Source: Patescibacteria group bacterium (GTDB taxonomy: Bacteria > Patescibacteriota > Minisyncoccia > Phycocordibacterales > UBA1006). Taken from it: a DNA stretch of 5,448 nucleotides. Below are positions 1 to 5,050 of the stretch, one piece after another. The stretch spans positions 1-5,448 of the forward strand of contig JAGQMO010000004.1 of the NCBI GenBank assembly GCA_020428615.1. The letters are read 5' to 3'. Under the pieces are notes generated by a model, which was not told where the DNA came from, did no database searches, and saw only the letters and a list, made by a program, of their open reading frames with translations. The position numbers and the translations under genes are program-made. Within the stretch, counting starts at the first letter, position 1. Every line of letters starts with the position of its first letter.

Positions 1-347
1 TCTGGAATATCAACAACAATAACTCGCCAGTAACCGTCCCATACGGTCGAAATCAAGTGACTCTGTGAGGAGAGCTTGATGTTACGCAACTTTTGTCTTC
101 CGGAAGAAGTGAGTGATAAAAATGATGATTGTTCTGTGTCGTACTGTGAAATCACCTCATCTTCAACCATTTTTTTTATAGCCCTGTTGACCGCATACTT
201 TGGTTTAATACTCTTCTTTTTCGCACCCGATTCTTCATCCAATAGTTTTTCGATCTGTTCAATAACGTCTTCCTGCTTAGAAGCCCTTTTTTTAGATAAA
301 ATACGCAAAATTAACTCTTGTAGATTGGTTTTTTTCTTGCTGTTCAT
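1..347 (-). CDS. PaaX-like winged-helix transcriptional regulator, N-terminal part (C-terminus beyond left edge)
   Basis: The minus strand from ATG at 347 reads open for 115 codons to the window edge, so the gene is cut off there. Residues 8-38 (LQELILRILSKK...) and 50-68 (KYAVNRAIKKMVEDEVIS) look like the helices of a winged helix-turn-helix. Residues 76-88 (FLSLTSSGRQKLR) fit the wing and the 'LTxxGRxkL' end of such a domain. Residues 102-115 read VWDGYWRVIVVDIP, which closely resembles the start of the Cas2-like ferredoxin domain of PaaX-family proteins (W-D-x-x-W-R-x-x-x-x-D-I-P-E). In Escherichia coli PaaX represses phenylacetate catabolism; homologues in Patescibacteria are common and their targets are unknown to me. 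The protein is expected to be a cytoplasmic DNA-binding regulator. It is divergent from grpE, with 117 bp between start codons, so it may control itself, grpE-dnaK, or both. The family call is fairly firm; the target is inferred. The plus-strand open frame at 76-438 is a shadow of this gene and its promoter region. Confidence 0.8.
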   Translation of the reverse strand, partial: MNSKKKTNLQELILRILSKKRASKQEDVIEQIEKLLDEESGAKKKSIKPKYAVNRAIKKMVEDEVISQYDTEQSSFLSLTSSGRQKLRNIKLSSQSHLISTVWDGYWRVIVVDIP

Positions 348-362
348 AGTTAGTGCAACTAT
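346..362. promoter_or_regulatory. Dyad over the start of the PaaX-like gene
   Basis: ATAGTT (346-351) and AACTAT (357-362) form a perfect 6-bp inverted repeat with a 5-base centre. It covers the start codon and the likely -10 and +1 of the minus-strand regulator gene, where an autoregulatory operator would sit. The repeat is short and lies in AT-rich DNA, so chance is possible. Confidence 0.3.
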
Positions 363-388
363 ATCATTTTTTATATTTTTTACAACAA
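358..388 (-). promoter_or_regulatory. Candidate extended -10 promoter of the PaaX-like gene
   Basis: On the minus strand TGATATAGT (366-358) is an extended -10 (TGn-TATAGT). A poor -35, TTGTTG (388-383), lies 19 bases upstream. Transcription would start near 351, giving an almost leaderless mRNA for the ATG at 347. A TTGACA at 414-409 is a better -35 by sequence, but it has no good -10 at 16-18 bases. Confidence 0.4.
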
Positions 389-407
389 TTTCATATATAT
401 GGAAAAC

Positions 408-436
408 TTGTCAAAAAAATAACTTTAGTGTATATT
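408..436 (+). promoter_or_regulatory. Sigma-70-type promoter of grpE-dnaK
   Basis: TTGTCA (408-413) and TATATT (431-436) are separated by exactly 17 bases, each differing from consensus at one position. The expected start is near 442-443, giving a leader of about 22 bases before the grpE ATG. A 10-bp palindrome CATATATATG (392-401) lies just upstream in an AT-rich tract. This looks like a housekeeping-sigma promoter rather than a dedicated heat-shock sigma promoter. Confidence 0.7.
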
Positions 437-443
437 AGCCCTG

Positions 444-456
444 TAACCATAGGTTA
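444..456. promoter_or_regulatory. Dyad at the transcription start of grpE-dnaK
   Basis: TAACC-ATA-GGTTA is a perfect 5-bp inverted repeat with a 3-base centre. It begins at the predicted start site and ends 8 bases before the grpE ATG. It also contains AGGT (451-454), the only Shine-Dalgarno-like bases upstream of grpE. It could be a repressor operator, or a weak hairpin in the mRNA leader that hides the AGGT. It does not resemble CIRCE. Confidence 0.35.
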
Positions 457-464
457 AGTTTCGT

Positions 465-1046
465 ATGAACAATAAAAATCAACAAAAAAAGGATACAGAG
501 CTTCATGATGATATTGATATTGAACTTGAAGAAACGGAATTTGAAGGAGTGAGTCAAAGCGACAAGCTCAAAAAACTACGGAATGAACTCAAAGAAGCCA
601 AACACCAAGCGCAAGAATATTTAACTGGTTGGCAAAAAGAACGTGCCAGCTTTGCAAACTACAAAGCAGAGGAGGAAAAAAAGCGAAAAGACCGTTTGGA
701 GGGTATGAAATTACAACTTATATCTGATTTCTTTCCGGTGCTCGACAGTTTTGATATGGCGTTTGCAAACAGAGAGGCGTGGGAAAAGGTTGACCCCGCC
801 TGGCGTACAGGAGTCGAGTATATCCATACCCAGTTAATGAACACGCTCAATCAATATAACGTTTCTCTGGTGAGTGATGTCGGAGTTGAATTTGATCCAA
901 AGATTCACGATCCTGTCGAACATGTGATAGTCAAGAATAAGGATCAAGATCACAAGGTAATCACCGTTATTCAAAAAGGGTATCGTTCAGGAGACGTTGT
1001 ATTGCGTCCCGCAAAAGTTAAGGTAGGGAAATACGAGAATCATTAA
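465..1046 (+). CDS. grpE: GrpE, nucleotide exchange factor for DnaK
   Basis: The 193-residue cytoplasmic protein works as a homodimer that opens the DnaK nucleotide-binding domain and releases ADP, so that ATP can rebind and the client is freed. Residues 1-30 are acidic and probably disordered. Residues 31-85 (KLKKLRNELKEAKHQAQEYL...) form the long dimerising coiled-coil helix. Residues 86-130 form the helical bundle, with LISDFFPVLDSFDMA and TGVEYIHTQL matching the family. Residues 132-190 are the beta head that touches DnaK, with the hallmark FDPKIHDPVEHV (143-154) and the ending GYRSGDVVLRPAKVKVGKY (172-190). The length is typical (E. coli GrpE has 197 residues). The gene is first in an operon with dnaK, 26 bases before it. 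The ATG at 465 is chosen because it follows the promoter by a short leader and the whole family domain lies downstream. Only a weak AGGT precedes it. Confidence 0.97.
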   Translation: MNNKNQQKKDTELHDDIDIELEETEFEGVSQSDKLKKLRNELKEAKHQAQEYLTGWQKERASFANYKAEEEKKRKDRLEGMKLQLISDFFPVLDSFDMAFANREAWEKVDPAWRTGVEYIHTQLMNTLNQYNVSLVSDVGVEFDPKIHDPVEHVIVKNKDQDHKVITVIQKGYRSGDVVLRPAKVKVGKYENH

Positions 1047-1072
1047 TTATTCGTTTTTAACCAAAAAGTATT

Positions 1073-2974
1073 ATGTCAAAAATTATAGGAATTGATTTAG
1101 GAACAACAAACTCAGCGGTTGCTATCATCGAAGGAGGGCAACCAAAAATTATAGAAAACAACGAAGGGAATCGAACAACTCCTTCAATTGTTGCAATTGG
1201 AAAAACTGGAGATCGACTCGTTGGTCTTTTGGCAAAACGTCAATCAGTAACAAATCCAGAGAATACCATTTTTGGAGTGAAGCGATATATGGGCCACAAA
1301 TTCTCTGACGACGCGATTCAAAAAGACGTAAAGCATTCACCGTTCAAGATTACGAAGGGGGACGGTGATAAGGTGATGGTCACCATGAACGAAAAAGATT
1401 ATACACCTGAAGAAATCTCAGCGATGATTCTTTCAAAGATTAAAACTGACGTTGAGGAAAAAACAGGAGAAAAAATCACCGAAGCGGTTATTACCGTGCC
1501 GGCGTACTTTGACGATGCGCAACGTCAGGCGACCAAAGATGCTGGAAAAATCGCTGGTCTTGAGGTAAAGCGTATCATTAACGAGCCAACAGCTGCCGCG
1601 CTCGCGTATGGATTCAACAAGAAGAAAGATGAGAAAATCATTGTGTATGACTTTGGTGGAGGAACCTTTGACGTTTCTGTTCTTGAGGTAGGGGACGATG
1701 TCGTTGAAGTAAAAGCAACTGGTGGAGATGCCCACATGGGAGGTGAAGACATCGACCGCGCTATCATCGATTGGATCGGTAGTGAGTATAAAAAAGACTC
1801 AGGTGTTGATGTTACTAAAGATGTGCTCGCGCTTCAACGTCTCAAAGAAGCTGCTGAAAAGGCGAAACATGAACTCTCAAATACGACCGAAACTGAGATT
1901 AACATCCCATTTATTACTTCAGATGATTCTGGTCCAAAACACTTACTTCTCAAGCTCTCTCGCGCAGCACTTGAAGAACTCGCCGCTCCATACCTCAATA
2001 AATCTATCGATATTACTAAAGATGTCTTGAAATCAGCAAACATGAAGGCATCGGATATTGATGAAGTTATTCTCGTTGGAGGTCAAACGCGCATGCCAAA
2101 AATTACTGAGTTGGTAAAAGAACTCTTTGGAAAAGATCCAAATAAAACCATTAACCCTGATGAAGTGGTGGCGATGGGTGCTGCGCTTCAGGGAGGTGTT
2201 ATGCAGGGAGATGTTAAAGATGTGCTCCTCCTCGATGTAATTCCGCTCTCGCTATCAATTGAAACGATGGGTGGTGTGGCAACAAAACTCGTTGAAAAGA
2301 ATACTACGATTCCAGCCGAGGCATCACAGGTGTTCTCAACTGCTGCTGATAATCAAACATCAGTAGAGATTCACATCGTTCAAGGGGAACGACCAATGGC
2401 AACCGATAATAAATCACTTGGACGATTCATTCTCGAAGGTATTCCACCAGCGCCTCGTGGTGTTCCGCAGGTAGAGGTGTCGTTCAATGTTGATGCGAAC
2501 GGGATTCTTGAGGTATCTGCAAAAGACAAAACTTCAGGAAAAGAAAACTCTATCCGCATTGAAGGCGGCTCAAAACTCTCTGACGAAGAGATCAAGAAAA
2601 TGCAACAGGATGCCGAAGAGCACGCAGATGAAGACAAGAAGAAAAAAGAGCTCATTGACGTGCGCAATATGGCGGATTCTGTTGTGTTCTCTGCAGAAAA
2701 AGCGGTCAAGGAACATGGGGACGCAGTTGATGCAGAAACCAAGACCAACATTGAAGAAGCTATCAAAGCATTGAAAGATGTCAAAGATGGTAACGACAAA
2801 GATGCTATTGAAAAGAAGACGTCCGAATTGTCAGAATCAATGCAAAAGATCGGTGAAATCATGCAACAAAAAATGGCTGAAGAACAAACCACAGCAGGTG
2901 ATGCACCAGCTGATGGAGGTGATACCGTTGATGTAGAAGCGGAAGATAGTTCAGAAGTGGATTCAGAGAAATAA
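1073..2974 (+). CDS. dnaK: DnaK, Hsp70 molecular chaperone
   Basis: This is a complete Hsp70 of 633 residues, an ATP-driven chaperone for unfolded cytoplasmic proteins. The nucleotide-binding domain shows phosphate-1 GIDLGTTNS (6-14), the catalytic lysine K70, E171 in IINEPTAAALAYG (168-180), phosphate-2 DFGGGTFD (193-200) and the adenosine motif ILVGGQTRMP (333-342). It has the long insertion after residue 75 seen in Gram-negative DnaKs. The interdomain linker is DVLLLD (383-388). The substrate-binding beta domain keeps residues equivalent to E. coli M404, A429 and V436 (M399, A424, V431), and NGILEVSAKD (476-485) is typical. A helical lid runs from about 503 to 605, followed by an acidic tail ending SSEVDSEK. 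One oddity is that the usually invariant VTPLSLGIET after the linker reads VIPLSLSIET (I390, S395). No Shine-Dalgarno sequence precedes the ATG; it is probably cotranscribed with grpE. Confidence 0.99.
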   Translation: MSKIIGIDLGTTNSAVAIIEGGQPKIIENNEGNRTTPSIVAIGKTGDRLVGLLAKRQSVTNPENTIFGVKRYMGHKFSDDAIQKDVKHSPFKITKGDGDKVMVTMNEKDYTPEEISAMILSKIKTDVEEKTGEKITEAVITVPAYFDDAQRQATKDAGKIAGLEVKRIINEPTAAALAYGFNKKKDEKIIVYDFGGGTFDVSVLEVGDDVVEVKATGGDAHMGGEDIDRAIIDWIGSEYKKDSGVDVTKDVLALQRLKEAAEKAKHELSNTTETEINIPFITSDDSGPKHLLLKLSRAALEELAAPYLNKSIDITKDVLKSANMKASDIDEVILVGGQTRMPKITELVKELFGKDPNKTINPDEVVAMGAALQGGVMQGDVKDVLLLDVIPLSLSIETMGGVATKLVEKNTTIPAEASQVFSTAADNQTSVEIHIVQGERPMATDNKSLGRFILEGIPPAPRGVPQVEVSFNVDANGILEVSAKDKTSGKENSIRIEGGSKLSDEEIKKMQQDAEEHADEDKKKKELIDVRNMADSVVFSAEKAVKEHGDAVDAETKTNIEEAIKALKDVKDGNDKDAIEKKTSELSESMQKIGEIMQQKMAEEQTTAGDAPADGGDTVDVEAEDSSEVDSEK

Positions 2975-3007
2975 AAACATCCCTTCTTTAAATAAAAAAT
3001 CCCTTCT
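2970..3007. repeat. Imperfect 20/21-bp tandem duplication at the dnaK stop
   Basis: AATAAAAACATCCCTTCT (2970-2987) is followed by AATAAAAAATCCCTTCT (2991-3007), the same string with one C missing. The dnaK TAA (2972-2974) lies in the first copy. The second copy supplies the left end of the 16-bp hairpin. ATCCCTTCT of the first copy can also pair with AGAAGTGGAT at 2953-2962, inside dnaK, with a one-base bulge. That would give dnaK a weak terminator-like hairpin across its stop codon, followed by only TTTAAAT. This second reading is tentative. Confidence 0.55.
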
Positions 3008-3047
3008 GGACGAGGAATACATAATTACATGTTCCTCGTCCAGAAGG
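2990..3047 (-). terminator. Rho-independent terminator of the 99-codon minus-strand gene
   Basis: CCTTCTGGACGAGGAA (3002-3017) and TTCCTCGTCCAGAAGG (3032-3047) are perfect 16-bp reverse complements around a 14-base centre. On the minus strand the stem is followed by GATTTTTTATTT, a good U-tract. It begins 24 bases after the stop of the minus-strand gene at 3072. On the plus strand the stem is followed by ACAATATC with no T-run, so for dnaK it may act only as a 3'-end block against exonucleases. Confidence 0.8.
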
Positions 3048-3071
3048 ACAATATCTAAGAGTATTAGTTGA

Positions 3072-3371
3072 TTAATTATGAGGGGGAAACTTTTGACCTA
3101 GTGGTTCCCATGTCGAGATAACCATTTCGCACAGGACTTGTCGGTGTTGATCACCTTGTTCTCTATTTTTACTACTATGCAACTCTACAGAGAGATACAA
3201 ATTGTTGTTGATTTTATCTCTGTGTCGTGTACCTATAGTAAGTGTAATGAACGGAATTTTCTCAACACCCTTTATTGGTAAGTATAATAAGTCGTCCTTG
3301 TGCGGAATGTAGTCAATTTCTTCTGATCGATAGTAGGTGATACCGAATTTAATGAGATAGTACGTTTTCAT
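3072..3371 (-). CDS. Hypothetical protein, 99 residues, no family recognised
   Basis: I do not recognise this protein. It is small and soluble, with no signal peptide or membrane segment. The first two thirds alternate polar and hydrophobic residues in a way that suggests beta strands: KTYYLIKFGITYY (2-14), DDLLYLP (26-32), PFITLTIGT (40-48) and NNLYLSVELH (56-65). The last third is polar and ends PPHN. There is one cysteine (C81). Three things argue that it is real: the low-noise composition, a promoter-like sequence just upstream (extended -10 TGATTTAAT) and a strong intrinsic terminator that works in its direction 24 bases after its TAA. The ATG at 3371 is the first residue after the candidate promoter; no Shine-Dalgarno sequence precedes it. 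It lies antiparallel between dnaK and ybaK and splits the chaperone genes. Any function is unknown. Confidence 0.65.
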   Translation of the reverse strand: MKTYYLIKFGITYYRSEEIDYIPHKDDLLYLPIKGVEKIPFITLTIGTRHRDKINNNLYLSVELHSSKNREQGDQHRQVLCEMVISTWEPLGQKFPPHN

Positions 3372-3398
3372 TTGTAAGCTGATTAAAGATTTAACTTT

Positions 3399-3427
3399 AT
3401 TAAATCATATTAAATAATATAAAGCAA
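3399..3427 (-). promoter_or_regulatory. Candidate promoter of the 99-codon minus-strand gene
   Basis: On the minus strand TTGCTT (3427-3422) and TTTAAT (3404-3399) are 17 bases apart, and TGA (3407-3405) makes the -10 extended. Transcription would begin near 3392, about 20 bases before the ATG at 3371. Confidence 0.55.
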
Positions 3428-3438
3428 TATTTATTCCT

Positions 3439-3486
3439 CTGAGTACCAATATTTCGTAATGTTGGTATAACTGAGTAATAAACTCA
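3439..3486. promoter_or_regulatory. Cluster of short repeats in the 123-bp divergent region before ybaK
   Basis: TACCAATATT (3444-3453) pairs with AATGTTGGTA (3458-3467) to give a 10-bp stem with one G-T pair and a TCGT loop. Direct repeats CTGAGTA (3439-3445 and 3471-3477) lie at its two ends. A further 5-bp dyad, TGAGT-AATAA-ACTCA (3472-3486), follows directly. The elements overlap the candidate -10 and start site of ybaK, so they could be operators for ybaK-dnaJ or for the divergent gene. No CIRCE-like sequence is present. Confidence 0.4.
3463..3471 (+). promoter_or_regulatory. Candidate extended -10 promoter of ybaK-dnaJ
   Basis: TGGTATAAC matches an extended -10 (TGn-TATAAT with one change). 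No good -35 is seen 16-18 bases upstream. The start would be near 3478, giving a leader of about 17 bases to the ATG at 3495. It lies in the right arm of the 3444-3467 inverted repeat. Confidence 0.4.
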
Positions 3487-3494
3487 CAACTATC

Positions 3495-3953
3495 ATGTCA
3501 AAAGAACATCGAGATACAATATTAAATATAGTTAAGGTAAATAACATCCCATACCAACATGATGTTCATGAGCCAGTTCGAACAAGTCAAGAAGCTTCTG
3601 ATCTAAGAGGTGTTTCTATGAGCTCTGGAGCAAAAGCCATTGTACTTCGTGGTAAAAAAACCAAGCAATCTATTTTAGTGGTTATTCCTGCGGATAGAAA
3701 GGTGAACGCCAAAAAAATTCAAGACCTTGTTGGTGAAAAGGTAAGCTTCAATCCACGTGTAGAGGAAGAATTTGATTGCGAACTTGGTTCAGTACCACCT
3801 TTTGGATCAGTGATAGGTCTTCAGACCTATGCTGATAGTGAGTTAGAAGATGTTCTTAATTTCAACATTGGACTTCGAACTGATTCTCTTCAAATTTCAA
3901 AGAATGATTATCTAGCTTTGGAAAACCCGATTGTTGGAGATTTTTCTATGTAA
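3495..3953 (+). CDS. YbaK/EbsC-family aminoacyl-tRNA deacylase
   Basis: The protein has 152 residues and is a single YbaK (INS/ProX-like) domain. Members hydrolyse mischarged aminoacyl-tRNA in trans, for example Cys-tRNA-Pro or Ala-tRNA-Pro. Features matching the family are HEPVRTSQEAS (25-35), the lysine in SSGAKAIVLRG (43-53; K47 lines up with the essential lysine of YbaK), GSVPPFGSVIGL (98-109) with D114, and NIGLRTDSLQIS (124-135) with the C-terminal GxxxD stretch. The length is normal for a stand-alone editing domain. Which mischarged tRNA it clears cannot be told from sequence, so I give no gene symbol. Its stop lies one base before the dnaJ start, so the two are almost certainly cotranscribed and translationally coupled. 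The ATG at 3495 is supported by the family N-terminus and the candidate promoter; there is no Shine-Dalgarno sequence. Confidence 0.88.
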   Translation: MSKEHRDTILNIVKVNNIPYQHDVHEPVRTSQEASDLRGVSMSSGAKAIVLRGKKTKQSILVVIPADRKVNAKKIQDLVGEKVSFNPRVEEEFDCELGSVPPFGSVIGLQTYADSELEDVLNFNIGLRTDSLQISKNDYLALENPIVGDFSM

Positions 3954-3954
3954 C

Positions 3955-5007
3955 ATGAGTAAAAACTACTACAAAATTTTAGGGGTAGAGAAAAATGCCA
4001 GTGATGACGAGATCAAGAAAGCGTTTCGCAAAATAGCTCACAAGTATCACCCAGACAAAGCTGGAGGTGATGAGAAAAAGTTCAAGGAGGCAAACGAAGC
4101 GTACCAGGTATTATCGAACAAAGAAAAGCGCGCTCAATACGATCGGTTTGGTTCCGCAGGTCCGAATATGGGTGGTCAGGGATTTTCAGGTTTTGATTTC
4201 TCTGGATTTCAGAATGCTGGCGGATTTGATTTTGGCGACATAGATCTCGGCGATCTCTTTGGCGGTTTTGGTGGTGGACGACGTTCTCGAAGATCACGAG
4301 GACAAGATTTGCAGATGCGGATTGAAATTGATTTCATTGACGCGGTGTTTGGGGTAACAAAAAAAACCACAATTGATCACACAAAAACATGTGTCGATTG
4401 TGGCGGAACTGGAGCAGAGAAAGATACGAGCATGACAACGTGTCCCGAATGTAATGGTCAGGGCAAGGTGCAAACTCAAATGATGGGGATTTTTGCAACG
4501 GTAACCGAGTGTCCGACCTGTCAGGGACACGGTGAGGTTCCAAAAGAACGGTGTAAAACGTGTAAGGGAGCTGGCGTTACGCGTGAAAAAGAAACGATTG
4601 AATTTACCATTCCGGCCGGCATTAAGAGCGGTGATACCCTTCGTGTTGGTGGTCGCGGTGAGGCAATCAAAAACGGTCAAGCCGGAGATTTGTTTATACA
4701 GGTATTAGTGAAGCCACATCCGACATTTAAACGAAATGGACTTGATCTCTTGATGGAACACGAAATTACTCTGAGCGATGCGGTACTTGGTGCAACACAC
4801 ACCATTGTGTTGTTAAGGGACAAGAAGCTTGATATTAAAATTCCTCCAGGGACTACGCACGGTACGATATTGCGCGTAGCAGGACGAGGAATTGAAACGT
4901 CTCGGGCAAAAGGGAACCTCTTGGTAACCATTAAAATTCGCATACCAAAGAAACTCTCCAAGAAAGCAAAGGATGCCATAGAGGTGTTACAGAAGGAGGG
5001 GTATTAA
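3955..5007 (+). CDS. dnaJ: DnaJ, Hsp40 co-chaperone
   Basis: This is a full class A J-protein of 350 residues that binds unfolded proteins and triggers ATP hydrolysis by DnaK. The J domain occupies about 3-65 (NYYKILGV..., HPD at 32-34, YDRFG at 62-66). A glycine/phenylalanine-rich linker with repeated GF and DF pairs runs from about 69 to 108 and ends in a basic RRSRRSRG patch. The zinc domain holds all four CxxCxGxG motifs: CVDCGGTG (146-153), CPECNGQG (163-170), CPTCQGHG (186-193) and CKTCKGAG (200-207). C-terminal beta domains I and II follow, with GDLFIQVLVKPHPTFKRNG and GNLLVTIKIRIPKKLS. It is slightly shorter than E. coli DnaJ (376). I start it at ATG 3955, giving MSKNYYKILG. An upstream in-frame TTG at 3931 would add eight residues foreign to the family. 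GGAGA at 3936-3940 is about 14 bases away, so coupling to the preceding gene is likely. Confidence 0.98.
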   Translation: MSKNYYKILGVEKNASDDEIKKAFRKIAHKYHPDKAGGDEKKFKEANEAYQVLSNKEKRAQYDRFGSAGPNMGGQGFSGFDFSGFQNAGGFDFGDIDLGDLFGGFGGGRRSRRSRGQDLQMRIEIDFIDAVFGVTKKTTIDHTKTCVDCGGTGAEKDTSMTTCPECNGQGKVQTQMMGIFATVTECPTCQGHGEVPKERCKTCKGAGVTREKETIEFTIPAGIKSGDTLRVGGRGEAIKNGQAGDLFIQVLVKPHPTFKRNGLDLLMEHEITLSDAVLGATHTIVLLRDKKLDIKIPPGTTHGTILRVAGRGIETSRAKGNLLVTIKIRIPKKLSKKAKDAIEVLQKEGY

Positions 5008-5050
5008 AAAAAGGAGTAGTTATACACTACCCCCTTCTTTTAAATTTTTT
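5008..5050. terminator. Bidirectional terminator between dnaJ and the convergent gene
   Basis: GTAGT (5016-5020) pairs with ACTAC (5026-5030) around TATAC. After one mismatch GG (5013-5014) pairs with CC (5032-5033). In the plus direction the stem is followed by CTTCTTTTAAATTTTTT. In the minus direction it is followed by TTTTTTTAAT, a cleaner U-tract. It begins right after the dnaJ TAA and ends at the stop of the gene on the other strand, as expected for two convergent genes sharing one terminator. Confidence 0.75.

Noticed and set aside
1..347. CRISPR Cas2 gene, because of the Cas2-like start WDGYWRVIVVDIP
   Set aside because: It is preceded by a winged-helix domain of about 95 residues as in PaaX proteins, and no CRISPR repeats are present.
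76..438. Plus-strand open frame of 120 codons with phenylalanine- and isoleucine-rich stretches that look like membrane segments
   Set aside because: It is the antisense of the lysine- and glutamate-rich PaaX-like gene, and it runs through the grpE promoter. The minus-strand reading matches a known family.
347..465. A CIRCE element for HrcA upstream of grpE
   Set aside because: TTAGTGCAACT and TTAGCCCTG look faintly similar to one arm, but there is no matching GAGTGCTAA at the required nine-base spacing.
1433..2043. Several open frames of 69 to 102 codons on both strands within dnaK
   Set aside because: All overlap the conserved Hsp70 core in other frames and resemble no family.
2380..2892. 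Minus-strand open frame of 170 codons inside dnaK
   Set aside because: It is serine-rich antisense of the charged dnaK lid region, with no promoter or family likeness; dnaK is certain here.
3002..3047. A mobile-element end or attachment site, because of the perfect 16-bp inverted repeat
   Set aside because: The arms are only 14 bases apart and the T-tract on the minus strand explains the structure as a terminator.
3931..3954. TTG at 3931 as an upstream start for dnaJ
   Set aside because: It would add eight residues unlike any DnaJ N-terminus and overlap ybaK; MSKNYYKILG from 3955 fits the family exactly.
4082..4979. Minus-strand open frames of 69 to 128 codons inside dnaJ
   Set aside because: They are shadows of the DnaJ linker, zinc-finger and C-terminal regions.
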